Shown here one piece after another: positions 52,257 through 61,657 of a DNA stretch of 64,000 nucleotides (position 1 is the first letter of the stretch; every line of letters starts with the position of its first letter). The translations under genes were made by a program, and so were the position numbers. The notes under the pieces were generated by a model, which saw nothing but the letters and a program-made list of their open reading frames with translations, did no database searches and had not been told where the DNA came from. Origin of the DNA: Mucilaginibacter inviolabilis (GTDB lineage: Bacteria; Bacteroidota; Bacteroidia; Sphingobacteriales; Sphingobacteriaceae); NCBI RefSeq assembly GCF_011089895.1, contig NZ_JAANAT010000004.1:1-64000 (forward strand), in the 5' to 3' direction.

Positions 52257-53723
52257 ATGACAAAAAAAATTGATCAACCAAAAATGAAACATGAACTGAG
52301 CTTGCTCGACGGCACTATGCTGGTAGCCGGCTCGATGATAGGTTCAGGTATTTTCATTGTAAGTGCTGATATTATCCGTAATGTAGGCTCGGCAGGCTGG
52401 CTGATAGCTATTTGGGTACTCACCGGTTTCATGACCCTTACCGCTGCTTTAAGCTATGGTGAATTAAGCGGTATGTTCCCCAAGGCTGGTGGACAATACG
52501 TTTACCTGAAAGAAGCCTACAATAAATTCATTGCTTTTTTATATGGCTGGAGTTTATTTGCTGTAATACAAACAGGAACTATCGCTGCGGTAGGTGTGGC
52601 ATTTTCAAAGTTCACCGCCTACTTAATACCTGCCTTTAGCGAGGACAACATTCTCTGGAAGCTAAAAACAGGCGTTGATGCTGCCGGACAAGACAAATTT
52701 TTTTCAATCAGTGCAGCACAAATTGTATCCATCATACTCATTATCTTTTTAACCTTTGTAAATACAAGAGGTGTTAAAGCCGGCAAGCTGATACAAACCA
52801 CCTTTACCTTAACCAAACTGTTAAGTTTATTTGGGTTGATCATTTTTGGTTTTATTATGTTGAAACCTGATGTATGGCATGCTAACTGGACAAATGCCTG
52901 GAGTCTGCATAATTTAAATAAGGATGGCAGTATTACCAACTTAACAACAGGGGCAGCTTTAGGCGCTATTGCAGCAGCTATGGTTGGTTCTATTTTTAGC
53001 AGTGACGCCTGGAACAGCGTAACCTTTATTGCTGGCGAAATGAAGAATCCCAAACGCGATGTAGCAATAAGCCTGGGTTTAGGTACCTTGATAGTTACTA
53101 TTATCTACGTGTCAGCAAATGTGGTGTACACTGGTGTTTTACCACTGCATGAAATAGCTACTGCCGAGAAGGACCGAGTAGCTGTTGCCGCCTCACATGT
53201 GATATTTGGCAATATAGGTACCATTATTATTGCTTTAATGATCATGGTTTCAACCTTTGGTTGCAATAACGGGTTGATACTATCGGGTGCCAGGGTTTAT
53301 TATACCATGGCAAAGGATGGGCTATTTTTTAAGCAAACCGGCACTTTAAATAAATTCTCGGTTCCGCAATTTGGCTTGTGGATACAGTGTATTGTAGCCT
53401 CATTGCTTTGCTTGAGCGGTCGTTATGGCGATCTGTTGGATATGATATCCTTTGTGGTGGTTATATTTTATATATTAACTATTGTAGGCATTTATATTTT
53501 ACGTAAGAAACGTCCGGATGCTGAACGGCCTTATAAAGCATTGGGATATCCCGTTTTACCAGCTATTTATATTTTAATGGGAATAGCCTTTTGTGGCTTA
53601 CTATTTGCTTACAAAAGAGATTACGCGTTATATGGATTAATGATCGTACTCATTGGTATCCCATTATATTTTATATCGCAGCGGAACGTTAAACATCATG
53701 ATGAAACGGTTACTGATAGTTAG
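52257..53723 (+). CDS. APC-superfamily amino acid permease, LAT-like
   Basis: 488 residues, 12 helices. ELSLLDGTMLVAGSMIGSGI opens the first transmembrane segment with the GSG(I)F unwound helix; KKAG/KAGGQYVYLKEAYNKF and FIAGEMKNPKRDVAISLGLG are the further APC landmarks. It is like L-type heteromeric exchanger subunits. Its end overlaps the dacB start by 26 bases, so both may share a transcript, an unusual pairing. Confidence 0.88.
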   Translation: MTKKIDQPKMKHELSLLDGTMLVAGSMIGSGIFIVSADIIRNVGSAGWLIAIWVLTGFMTLTAALSYGELSGMFPKAGGQYVYLKEAYNKFIAFLYGWSLFAVIQTGTIAAVGVAFSKFTAYLIPAFSEDNILWKLKTGVDAAGQDKFFSISAAQIVSIILIIFLTFVNTRGVKAGKLIQTTFTLTKLLSLFGLIIFGFIMLKPDVWHANWTNAWSLHNLNKDGSITNLTTGAALGAIAAAMVGSIFSSDAWNSVTFIAGEMKNPKRDVAISLGLGTLIVTIIYVSANVVYTGVLPLHEIATAEKDRVAVAASHVIFGNIGTIIIALMIMVSTFGCNNGLILSGARVYYTMAKDGLFFKQTGTLNKFSVPQFGLWIQCIVASLLCLSGRYGDLLDMISFVVVIFYILTIVGIYILRKKRPDAERPYKALGYPVLPAIYILMGIAFCGLLFAYKRDYALYGLMIVLIGIPLYFISQRNVKHHDETVTDS

Positions 53724-55107
53724 TTTATTTTTAATAAGCGGGCAGCTTTATGCCCAGGATCTTCAACAAAAATTATCGAACGCCCTTGGCAGATTGCAGG
53801 CAGATAGCCAGTGCAGTTATGCTTCGGTATCACTCACCGTGCTGGATGCCAAAACCGGCGAACAGGTATTTACAGCCAATCCCAATATGGGGTTGGCTAC
53901 TGCATCTACCTTAAAAACCATTACCAGTATTACGGCTTTTAATATTTTAGGAGCTGATTTTAAATACCAAACCCAATTGGGTTATGCTGGCGAAATTGCA
54001 GCCGATGGTACACTGAACGGCGATGTAATTATCAAAGGTGCGGGCGACCCGACCCTGGGCAGCTGGCGGTATGAGCAGACCAAAGAAGACCATGTATTGG
54101 CGCTGATGACTGATGTCTTGAAAAAGGCCGGTATCAAAAAAATTAACGGCCGTATTATCGGCGACGACAGCGTTTTTGGCACCCAGTCTATCCCCGAAGG
54201 ATGGATCTGGCAGGATGTGGGCAACTATTATGGTGCAGGTACATCGGGCCTGTGCTGGCGCGAGAACCAATTTGATATTAAATTGCGTACCGGTGTGGTA
54301 GGTAACCCGGTTGGGATATCCCGTACCGTTCCTACAATTCCATACCTCACTTTTAAAAGCGAGTTGATCAACGGCGAGGCGGGCAGTGGCGATAACGCTT
54401 ATGCCTTTTTGCCTGTTGGCAGTTCGGTGATGTATTTGCGTGGTAGCTATGCTATTGATAAGGAGAAGAAAAGTATATCTGTAGCCATGCCGGATCCTGC
54501 TTATGATGCCGCCCTGCGTTTATCGGATACTCTAAAAAAATTAGGTGTTTTGGTGACTGGTAACCCCGAATCGGCTGCTACTTTAGCCGCTAAAGATCTG
54601 AAGTTACCGCTCATTAGCAAAAATTTAACCACTATACTATCGCCTCCATTGAGCCGTATTGTTTATTGGCTCAATCAGAAAAGCATCAACCTGTATGCTG
54701 AGCAATTGCTCAAAACCATTGCCTGGAAACAGGGCCGCAAACCAACATCGGCAAATGGGGTAGAAGAAGTACAAAAGTTCTGGAAGGCACGCGGCATCGA
54801 TCCTAACAGCATCAACACCTATGATGGCAGCGGACTTTCGCCTGGTGACAGGGTAACTACCTTAACGCTGGCCAAAATATTGCAATCGGCTAAAAAGGAA
54901 AGCTGGTTTGCCGATCTGTATGAGAGTTTGCCGGTTTATAATGATATGAAAATGAAAAGCGGCAGCATTAACAGTGTGCTTTGTTACGCCGGTTATCAAA
55001 CACATAATGGCCGCGAGTTGTGTTTCTCCATCATGGTGAACAATTTCAATGGATCGAGCCGTGGTATTAAGGAAAAAATGTTCCGGGTGCTGGATGTACT
55101 GAAGTAA
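53698..55107 (+). CDS. dacB: PBP4-type D-alanyl-D-alanine carboxypeptidase/endopeptidase
   Basis: 469 residues from ATG 53698 (next ATG 53701), giving the signal peptide MMKRLLIVSLFLISGQLYAQ. The longer start at 53653 lies within the permease gene and spoils the signal. Class C penicillin-binding fold: SxxK in MGLATASTLKTITS (about residue 70), SxN in NQKSINLYAEQLL and KTG-type motif KMKSGSINSVL (KSG). It trims or cleaves peptidoglycan cross-links in the periplasm. Confidence 0.94.
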   Translation: MMKRLLIVSLFLISGQLYAQDLQQKLSNALGRLQADSQCSYASVSLTVLDAKTGEQVFTANPNMGLATASTLKTITSITAFNILGADFKYQTQLGYAGEIAADGTLNGDVIIKGAGDPTLGSWRYEQTKEDHVLALMTDVLKKAGIKKINGRIIGDDSVFGTQSIPEGWIWQDVGNYYGAGTSGLCWRENQFDIKLRTGVVGNPVGISRTVPTIPYLTFKSELINGEAGSGDNAYAFLPVGSSVMYLRGSYAIDKEKKSISVAMPDPAYDAALRLSDTLKKLGVLVTGNPESAATLAAKDLKLPLISKNLTTILSPPLSRIVYWLNQKSINLYAEQLLKTIAWKQGRKPTSANGVEEVQKFWKARGIDPNSINTYDGSGLSPGDRVTTLTLAKILQSAKKESWFADLYESLPVYNDMKMKSGSINSVLCYAGYQTHNGRELCFSIMVNNFNGSSRGIKEKMFRVLDVLK

Positions 55108-55140
55108 GCCCCCAATCCCCTAAAGGGGAGCTTTTTTTGA
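55107..55140 (+). terminator. Terminator of dacB (recurrent AGCCCCC type)
   Basis: TCCCC-TAAA-GGGGA followed by GC and a T7 run, preceded by AGCCCCCAA. Similar sequences end the esterase genes at 62.3 and 63.3 kb. Confidence 0.8.
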
Positions 55141-55188
55141 TTTGCTGTTTTTATAAAACTTTGTAAGTTTATATATCAATCATAAATC

Positions 55189-55590
55189 ATGAAAAAGCTT
55201 TACATCCTCATTATCCTGCTATCGGTGTCCACCCTCTTCGCCTGCAAACCCAAAACTAATGCTGCCGATGAGGTTAAAAGCATCCGGTTTAAATTTACCG
55301 AGCTTGGGCGTGAAACCCAATTCAGGATAACCTGCGATAAGTTTGATTATTATTTTCCAGAAGGGAAGGTTAAAAATTTTACGCAGAAAGCCGGTATTGA
55401 TAGTGTGATGCAACTATTAACCGATATGAAAAGAGCAGATGAGGGGTATCAGCCAGATGTTCGCGGGAAAATATATATCAACCATCCTAACAACACGGTT
55501 GATACCTTATGCGTAGGTGTAAAAGTACTCACTTATAAAAGTGCCACCTACGAAACACCACAAGCATTGCTGGCGCTGATACAGAAATAA
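55189..55590 (+). CDS. Small lipoprotein
   Basis: 133 residues. Signal MKKLYILIILLSVSTLFAC with lipobox LFAC, so membrane-anchored at about Cys19. The rest (ITCDKFDYYFPEGKVKNFTQ, NNTVDTLCVGVKVLTYKSAT) is a small beta-rich domain I do not recognise. It lies 81 bases after dacB on the same strand, behind a terminator. Confidence 0.78.
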   Translation: MKKLYILIILLSVSTLFACKPKTNAADEVKSIRFKFTELGRETQFRITCDKFDYYFPEGKVKNFTQKAGIDSVMQLLTDMKRADEGYQPDVRGKIYINHPNNTVDTLCVGVKVLTYKSATYETPQALLALIQK

Positions 55591-55610
55591 TAACCCGGAT
55601 ATAAATAAAT

Positions 55611-55694
55611 ATGTCATTGCGAGAGCAGCGTGGCAATCTCATCGCGTTTATACTAACGAAGAGATTGCTTCGTCGTGCCTCCTCGCAATGACAT
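55611..55694. repeat. GTCATTGCGAG family element
   Basis: ATGTCATTGCGAG (55611-55623) and CTCGCAATGACAT (55682-55694) are perfect outer arms, with GCAATCTC and GAGATTGC inside. It lies between convergent genes. Confidence 0.85.
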
Positions 55695-55707
55695 GTATAA
55701 GAAATTT

Positions 55708-56127
55708 TTAAGCGTAAGTAACGTTTAAAGTAATAGGCACATTTAGTGCTTTTGAAATAATGCAATTGGCTTTAGCGCCTTCGGCAACTTGTTTGAAGGT
55801 AGCCTCATCAACACCATCAATAACTGATCCTTTAAGCTCCAGATGAATGGCGGTAACGCTTAAGCCAACCATATCCAGATCTAATATAGCATCGGTGGTC
55901 AAATCATTAGGTGTAAAACCGGCTTGGGTTAAAGCCGCGCCCACTGCCATGGTAAAGCAACCTGCATGCGCAGCGGCAAGCAATTCTTCCGGGTTGGTAC
56001 CAATGCCATCGGCAAAACGGGTTTTAAATGAATACTGGGTTTTGTTTAATACGGTGCTCTGGGTAGTGATCTCTCCCTGACCTGCTTGTAAAGTGCCGTT
56101 CCAATGGGCGTTTGCTGTACGTTTCAT
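55708..56127 (-). CDS. OsmC-family peroxiredoxin
   Basis: 139 residues, the OsmC/Ohr fold. The two redox cysteines are in LLAAAHAGCFTMAVG and GAKANCIISKALN, at the spacing expected for hydroperoxide reduction. It keeps LxLxxxG at about 95 (IHLELKGSVIDGVDEA). Protects against organic hydroperoxides. The family also includes non-thiol members, but both Cys are here. Confidence 0.93.
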   Translation of the reverse strand: MKRTANAHWNGTLQAGQGEITTQSTVLNKTQYSFKTRFADGIGTNPEELLAAAHAGCFTMAVGAALTQAGFTPNDLTTDAILDLDMVGLSVTAIHLELKGSVIDGVDEATFKQVAEGAKANCIISKALNVPITLNVTYA

Positions 56128-56213
56128 AGTTGTTGTTTATTGATGTATTTTGTGTTGGTTAATACCAAAGTTAGTAGTTCAAAACAAGTGTATAATTTTT
56201 ATTCCTGTTCTTT

Positions 56214-57299
56214 TTATCTTTTTTCTAAAGACGGCCATTTGGCACGCTCATATTGTACGGGCCATTTTACTTCGTGCCCCAGTTCATGTGCGGCACGTAA
56301 CGGGAAATGCGGATCGCGCAGCATTTCGCGGGCCAGGAATATCAGGTCTGCCTCGCCTTCCTGTATAATTTCATCGGCCTGGTAAGCTGTTGTTATGAGG
56401 CCTACCGCTCCTGTAAGTATACCACTTTCCTTTTTAATTTTCTCTGCAAACTCCACTTGATAACCTGGTTTTAACGGTATTTTAGCATTGATCACATTTC
56501 CGCCGCTTGAGCAGTCAACCAGGTCGACACCTTTATCCTTCAATATCTTTGCCAATGCCACAGAATCGTCGGCTGTCCAGCCACCTTCGGTCCATTCGGT
56601 GGAGGAGATACGTACAAACAAAGGATTGTCTGCAGGCCAAACTTCTTTAACAGATTCCAGTACTTCCAATAGTAAACGGATCCGGTTATCAAATGATCCG
56701 CCATATTCATCGGTACGCTTATTACTGATAGGTGAAAGAAACTGGTGCAACAGATAACCGTGGGCGCCATGCAATTCGATCAGCTTAAAACCAGCGGCTA
56801 TGGCCCTTTGGGCAGCCGCTTTAAAATCAGCTTTTACTTTTTCGATCCCGGCTTTATCCAATTCAAGCGGAGCTTCTTCACTTTCGATAAAGGGTATGGC
56901 GCTTGGGGCTACGGCTTTCCATCCGTTATGTTGATCTGATGGTATTTGTTTGTTGCCGTTCCATGGCTTTTCATGACTGGCTTTGCGCCCTGCATGAGCC
57001 AATTGTACTCCAGCAACGGCTCCATGTTCATGAATAAAATTGGTGATATGTTTTAATTTTTCAACGTGTTCATCGCTATAAATACCCAGATCGGCGTAGG
57101 TGATGCGGCCCTCGGGCGATACTGCGGTGGCTTCGGTAATGATGAGGCCCGCGCTGCCAACAGCCCGGCTGCCCAGGTGGATAAGGTGCCAGTCGTTAGC
57201 AAAACCATCTTCACTGGAATACTCGCACATAGGCGATACCGCGATACGGTTTTTTAATTCGATGTTTTTTATTTTTAAAGGCGAAAAAAGATGAGCCAT
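56214..57299 (-). CDS. Old-yellow-enzyme family NADH:flavin oxidoreductase (YqjM-like)
   Basis: 361 residues, FMN TIM-barrel. ISPMCEYSSEDGFANDWH at the start (with the YqjM-class Cys), GVQLAHAGRKASHEKPWNGN, IELHGAHGYLLHQFLSPISN and RTDEYGGSFDNRIRLLLEV are family landmarks. The HxxH active-site pair is in HGAHGYLLH. Reduces activated C=C bonds such as enones and nitro compounds; the physiological substrate is unclear. Confidence 0.93.
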   Translation of the reverse strand: MAHLFSPLKIKNIELKNRIAVSPMCEYSSEDGFANDWHLIHLGSRAVGSAGLIITEATAVSPEGRITYADLGIYSDEHVEKLKHITNFIHEHGAVAGVQLAHAGRKASHEKPWNGNKQIPSDQHNGWKAVAPSAIPFIESEEAPLELDKAGIEKVKADFKAAAQRAIAAGFKLIELHGAHGYLLHQFLSPISNKRTDEYGGSFDNRIRLLLEVLESVKEVWPADNPLFVRISSTEWTEGGWTADDSVALAKILKDKGVDLVDCSSGGNVINAKIPLKPGYQVEFAEKIKKESGILTGAVGLITTAYQADEIIQEGEADLIFLAREMLRDPHFPLRAAHELGHEVKWPVQYERAKWPSLEKR

Positions 57300-57587
57300 A
57301 GATGATTTTTCTTGTAAATATGCTAACTAACAGCCGTAACTGCCACACTGTTTTGTAAAATACCTGTTGGGTAAGCCAAAAGCCAAAAGCGGAAGGCTTA
57401 AAGCTTTTTTTATCATGATTCAGAGGCTTTCTACTTTCCTGTTTTTCAGTTTTCTCATAAGTTACTAAATGACATTAATGAGTAATAAATATATTCAATG
57501 TGTCATCAAACACCACAATCTCCAAAACAATACCTAAATTTCGTATGTTAAGGCTCATTTACTGACAAACATTAAAGCAACCCTAAT

Positions 57588-58790
57588 TTGACTACATACA
57601 CAACCCTTATTATACTCAGCGGACTGGTCATATTCTCGTACTTGTTTGATCTGCTGGCCGGTAAAACCAAAATTCCTTCGGTTATTTTATTACTGTTACT
57701 GGGTATCGGTTTAAAGCAGGTGGTAGAGTATTTTAATATTCCCATGCTCAATTTCTCGCTCATTCTGCCTACGCTGGGTACACTGGGTTTGATATTGATT
57801 GTATTTGAAGGGGCTTTGGAATTGCGGTACAATAGTGATAAAAATGCCATTATCAAAAAGGCATTCTTTTCGGCATTGGGTATATTATTACTGAGCGCTG
57901 CGGTCATCACCGGTATTATATACTATTTAACCGGCGAGAGTATTTATAAATGCTTTGTAAATGCCATCCCTTATTGTGTGGTGAGCTCATCTATCGCTAT
58001 ACCTTCCGCGGCTAATCTGATCAAAAGCAAAAAGGAGTTTATCATTTATGAATCTTCGTTCTCGGACATACTCACCGTGGTGTTGTTTAACTTTATAGTC
58101 AGAAACCCTAAAATCGATATAGGCTCATTTGCCAAATTGGGTGGAGAGCTTACCGGTATTATACTGGTGGCTATTCTATCGTGCCTGGCTCTGTTATATG
58201 TTATCGGACGACTAAAACATCATATCAAATCGTTCCTGATCATATCTTTATTGATCCTGGTTTATTCTATCGGCCAGTCGTATCACTTATCAGCGTTGAT
58301 TATTGTACTGGCCTTGGGGCTGTTCCTGAACAATGCCAGTCAGATCAACTTTTCCTGGTTCAGAAACACGTTTATTTACCCGGCTTTTAAGCATGATATT
58401 AAGCAACTGCACCAGCTTTCGGCCGAGAGTGCTTTTTTGATGCGAACCTTCTTTTTTATTGTTTTTGGTTATACGATGAATATCCGCGAGTTGAATCATA
58501 TACCGGTTTTACTAAGTGCCGGAGCTATTTTGCTTTCTATTTATATTGTGCGTTTCCTGTATATTAAACTAGTGTCAAAAACAGACCTGATACCTGAACT
58601 TTTTATTGTACCCCGCGGATTGATCAATGTACTGTTATATTATAACCTGCCCGCTGATTTGCGCATCCCGCAGGTTGGCGCCAGTTTATTATTTGTGGTG
58701 GTTTTGGGCACCAGTATTATATTGAGCCTTGGTTTGCTGATAACCAAACGACATGCCACAAGCCAAAGCCAGGAATTTGGCGATGTTTAG
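57588..58790 (+). CDS. Cation/proton antiporter-like protein (CPA family)
   Basis: 400 residues, about 12 helices. The start appears to be TTG at 57588; the first later ATG would remove two helices. TLGLILIVFEGALELRY, IAIPSAANLIKSKKEFIIYE and SSFSDILTVVLFNFIV resemble the CPA1/CPA2 core with the conserved Asp/Glu region. The C-terminal VPRGLINVLLYYNLPAD matches the CPA signature near the end. It presumably exchanges Na+ or K+ for H+. No regulatory tail. Confidence 0.82.
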   Translation: MTTYTTLIILSGLVIFSYLFDLLAGKTKIPSVILLLLLGIGLKQVVEYFNIPMLNFSLILPTLGTLGLILIVFEGALELRYNSDKNAIIKKAFFSALGILLLSAAVITGIIYYLTGESIYKCFVNAIPYCVVSSSIAIPSAANLIKSKKEFIIYESSFSDILTVVLFNFIVRNPKIDIGSFAKLGGELTGIILVAILSCLALLYVIGRLKHHIKSFLIISLLILVYSIGQSYHLSALIIVLALGLFLNNASQINFSWFRNTFIYPAFKHDIKQLHQLSAESAFLMRTFFFIVFGYTMNIRELNHIPVLLSAGAILLSIYIVRFLYIKLVSKTDLIPELFIVPRGLINVLLYYNLPADLRIPQVGASLLFVVVLGTSIILSLGLLITKRHATSQSQEFGDV

Positions 58791-58820
58791 GCCTCACCTT
58801 ACTCTTTTGAAAAGTTATAA

Positions 58821-58937
58821 ATCATGGTTTACATGTAAACCATGATTTTGATGATTTTATTTAAATAAATAATTGATAATTAATTATTTAAATTAATATT
58901 AATCATAAAAAGTGTAAACCATGTAAACCCACTTTTT
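58821..58937. repeat. Dispersed palindromic element, GTTTACATGTAAAC family, copy 2
   Basis: A perfect 26-base palindrome (58821-58846, centre TTTACATGTAAA), about 60 AT-rich bases, then AAAAAGTGTAAACCATGTAA continuing ACCCACTTTTT (58907-58937). The last module is the reverse complement of 8631-8662 apart from one base. Opposite orientation to copy 1. Confidence 0.75.
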
Positions 58938-58973
58938 GCTGCAAAATGAGCAGCGCAATAATGGGGTATACCA

Positions 58974-59055
58974 TTTGTCATCCTGGGGAACGAAGGATCT
59001 ATTCGTGAATTTGCGAGCCGTAGAATAAATACTTCACTCCGTTCAGCATGACAAA
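58974..59055. repeat. GTCATNCTGA family element
   Basis: TTTGTCATCCTGGGGAACGA...GGATCTATTC pairs with GAATAAATACTTCACTCCGT...GCATGACAAA. It lies between the antiporter and GNAT genes. Confidence 0.75.
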
Positions 59056-59149
59056 CGGTTTTTTCTAACCCTCTACGCCACAATTTGAATTGCATCCATT
59101 CCGAACAATTATTAAGAATTTCATGATATTTGATTAAAAGATTATACCT

Positions 59150-59683
59150 ATGACTATTACTACACGCCTCGCTACTTTTGAGGATATACCTTTTTTACAG
59201 CAATTGATAGGGGCATCAGTACGCGGTTTGAGCACCGCTTACAATACCCCAAACCAGATAGAAAGTGCTATCAAATATATTTTCGGTATTGATACTCAGC
59301 TCATCATCGATGGTACATACTATGTGGCCCAGGTTGGCGATGTCATTGTGGGTTGCGGTGGCTGGAGCAAGCGTAATACGCTGTACGGTGGCGATCAGCA
59401 TAAAGATGTAGAAGATCCGCTGCTTGATCCGGTAACAGATGCCGCCCGTATCCGCGCCTTTTTTGTACACCCAGATTGGGCCCGGAAAGGTATCGGCAAG
59501 CATATTATGCAGGTATGTGAAAATGCAGCTAAAGAGAATGGTTTTACCAACTTTCAATTGGGGGCCACTTTACCGGGTGTGCCGCTTTACGAGGTAATGG
59601 GCTATCGTCCGCTGGAGCATATTGAACAGCCTTTGCCCGATGGCGAAGTGCTGCCTATAGTAAAGATGTATAAGGCTTCGTAA
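59150..59683 (+). CDS. GNAT-family acetyltransferase
   Basis: 177 residues. IRAFFVHPDWARKGIGKHIM has the acetyl-CoA-binding Q/RxxGxG/A motif (ARKGIG), followed by QVCENAAKENGFTNFQLGAT and the PLYEVMGYRPLEH end. Acts on an amine of unknown identity. The start ATG 59150 follows TTGATTAAAAGATTATACCT, with no strong promoter element. It is monocistronic in appearance. Confidence 0.9.
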   Translation: MTITTRLATFEDIPFLQQLIGASVRGLSTAYNTPNQIESAIKYIFGIDTQLIIDGTYYVAQVGDVIVGCGGWSKRNTLYGGDQHKDVEDPLLDPVTDAARIRAFFVHPDWARKGIGKHIMQVCENAAKENGFTNFQLGATLPGVPLYEVMGYRPLEHIEQPLPDGEVLPIVKMYKAS

Positions 59684-59761
59684 CGGACAAACAGCGCAAG
59701 TTTCGGGTTTTATAGGGGTCGATATCGGGGTAAATTTGTTTATCAATAATTAATAAACAAG

Positions 59762-60613
59762 ATGATGAACACACAAGAAAAAATTAATTACGACCGTATC
59801 GCCGAGGCGATCAACTATATAAAGCTGAATTTCAAAAATCAACCCAACCTGGATGATGTGGCTGAAAAGGTGCATTTAAGTCCTTTCCACTTTCAGCGTT
59901 TATTTACCGATTGGGCAGGTATCAGTCCCAAGAAATTTTTGCAATACCTGAGCTTGGATTATGCCAAGAATCTGTTAAAAGATAAACAGGCAACTTTGTT
60001 TGACACCGCTTTTGAAACGGGTCTGTCAGGCACCGGCAGGCTGCACGATCTGTTTATCAACATTGAAGGTATGACCCCGGCCGAGTACAAAAATGGAGGT
60101 AAAGAGCTGGACATTAATTACAGCTTTGCCGAGAGCCCTTTTGGTAACATCATTGTAGCATCAACCTCCAAAGGCATTTGTTATATGGCTTTTGCTGATG
60201 ACCGGGAAGATGCTTTTAGTAAGCTTTTGGAGCAATTCCCCAATGCCTCGTATACACAGGTGGTGGATGTGGCTCAGCAGGATGCGCTGCATATCTTTAA
60301 AAAGGATTGGTCGGAGCTGTCTAATATAAAGCTGCATCTGAAAGGTACCAGCTTTCAGCTTAAGGTATGGGAGACATTGTTAAAGATCCCCATGGGCGAT
60401 CTGAGTACTTATTCCGATATCTCTAAGCAGATACATCAGCCTAATGCCAGCAGGGCGGTAGGCAGCGCGATAGGGGCTAACCCGGTTGCTTTCCTGATCC
60501 CTTGTCACCGGGTTATCAAATCAACCGGCGAATCTGGCGGATATCACTGGGGGCCAACCCGTAAATCGGCTATTATTGGCTGGGAAGCTGCTTTAGTTAA
60601 CAACGAGGCTTAA
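59762..60613 (+). CDS. AraC-type regulator fused to O6-methylguanine-DNA methyltransferase (Ada C-terminal type)
   Basis: 283 residues. The N-terminal AraC-type HTH (NQPNLDDVAEKVHLSPFHFQ, GMTPAEYKN) is followed by a methyltransferase domain with the acceptor cysteine in NPVAFLIPCHRVIKSTGESG and GGYHWGPTRKSAIIGWE. The Ada zinc domain that senses methyl-phosphotriesters is missing from the N-terminus. A Zn-type domain is instead encoded two genes downstream. The 2OG oxygenase gene follows by 10 bases. Confidence 0.93.
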   Translation: MMNTQEKINYDRIAEAINYIKLNFKNQPNLDDVAEKVHLSPFHFQRLFTDWAGISPKKFLQYLSLDYAKNLLKDKQATLFDTAFETGLSGTGRLHDLFINIEGMTPAEYKNGGKELDINYSFAESPFGNIIVASTSKGICYMAFADDREDAFSKLLEQFPNASYTQVVDVAQQDALHIFKKDWSELSNIKLHLKGTSFQLKVWETLLKIPMGDLSTYSDISKQIHQPNASRAVGSAIGANPVAFLIPCHRVIKSTGESGGYHWGPTRKSAIIGWEAALVNNEA

Positions 60614-60623
60614 TAATACAGGT

Positions 60624-61331
60624 ATGAGTATTAAAGAAAGAATTGCCGGCCTGAACTGGGCCGGCATTTCCAATTCGATGGATAGCAAAGGTTATGCGCT
60701 AGTAAAAAATGTATTAAGGGCTGATGAGTGTGACAACCTTACTGCTCAATACACCAATGAGCAGTTATACCGCAAAACTATAGTGATGGAGCATCATCAG
60801 TATGGGCTGGGGGAGTATAAATATTTTAAATATCCTTTGCCCACCTTGATACAGCAGCTGCGGGAGAATGTTTATCCCCAACTGGTGCCCATTGCAAACA
60901 GGTGGATGCAGTACCTGGATAAGGAACAGCGTTTCCCCGATACTTTAGATGAATTGCTGGAGCATTGCCATGAGCATGAACAGCTACGGCCAACACCCCT
61001 GATATTGCAATATTCCCAGGGTGGCTATAATGCCATGCACCAGGATTTGTACGGCGAAGTGTTTTTCCCGATGCAGCTGGTTTTTATACTGGACGAACCA
61101 GGCCATGACTATGAAGGTGGTGAATTTATACTGATGGAGCAAAAGCCAAGGGCACAATCGCGTGCCATGGTGCTGAAGCCAGGTAAGGGCGATATGCTGC
61201 TATTTACCACCAGTTATCGCCCGGCCAAAGGCAGTACTGGCTATCACCGCATAAATATGAAACATGGAGTAGGTGAGGTCACCGTGGGTAAACGCCGCAG
61301 CATGGGTGTCATTTTTCATGATGCCAAATGA
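60624..61331 (+). CDS. 2-oxoglutarate/Fe(II)-dependent oxygenase
   Basis: 235 residues. The facial triad HxD is in YNAMHQDLYGEVFFP and the distal His in GSTGYHRINMKHGV, with the oxoglutarate-binding Arg just after. The fold is the prolyl-4-hydroxylase-like branch and not classical AlkB, but its place in an Ada-type operon suggests DNA or RNA dealkylation. It ends inside the next gene (ATGA overlap). Confidence 0.88.
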   Translation: MSIKERIAGLNWAGISNSMDSKGYALVKNVLRADECDNLTAQYTNEQLYRKTIVMEHHQYGLGEYKYFKYPLPTLIQQLRENVYPQLVPIANRWMQYLDKEQRFPDTLDELLEHCHEHEQLRPTPLILQYSQGGYNAMHQDLYGEVFFPMQLVFILDEPGHDYEGGEFILMEQKPRAQSRAMVLKPGKGDMLLFTTSYRPAKGSTGYHRINMKHGVGEVTVGKRRSMGVIFHDAK

Positions 61332-61600
61332 TCAGGCATCTTGAATTGGGTGATAAAGCCTTTGTCCGCGGCAGAAAGCTAAAACAACTGCTCGATACTG
61401 AACAAATCAGATTTGGCGGCAATGCCCGTCTTAAAATTTATGGTACAATGAGCTGTAATTCAGGAAAACGGATGAAGCCGGAGAACCGTGTTTTCTTTGC
61501 TTCGGAAGCAGAGGCTGAAAGTTTGGGATATCGTCCATGCGGGCATTGTATGACCGCGGAATACAGGAAATGGAAACAGGGAAATCCCCAATATAATTAA
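61328..61600 (+). CDS. Stand-alone Ada-type metal-binding domain protein lacking the methyl-acceptor cysteine
   Basis: 90 residues. RMKPENRVFFASEAEAESLG and YRPCGHCM match the Ada zinc domain. Ada has four cysteines (C38, C42, C69, C72); here IYGTMSC has Gly at the C38 position, while the other three remain. C38 is the methyl-phosphotriester acceptor in E. coli Ada, so this protein should not carry out that reaction. Stand-alone homologues of this type occur in Bacteroidota. It completes a split Ada operon. Confidence 0.85.
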   Translation: MIRHLELGDKAFVRGRKLKQLLDTEQIRFGGNARLKIYGTMSCNSGKRMKPENRVFFASEAEAESLGYRPCGHCMTAEYRKWKQGNPQYN

Positions 61601-61621
61601 ATCCGGATTTATTGCGTTTAT

Positions 61622-61651
61622 AAGATTGGCTAAGTACATTTAGCCAATCTT
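61622..61651. promoter_or_regulatory. Perfect 12-base inverted repeat before the TPR-like gene
   Basis: AAGATTGGCTAA and TTAGCCAATCTT around GTACAT. It has no T-run, so it is either a weak terminator of the Ada operon or an operator; TACATTTA within it is a near match to the -7 element. Confidence 0.5.
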
Positions 61652-61657
61652 ATCATC

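Noticed and set aside
52619..53053. Minus-strand frame inside the APC permease gene
   Set aside because: It is a shadow of a strongly supported coding sequence on the other strand.
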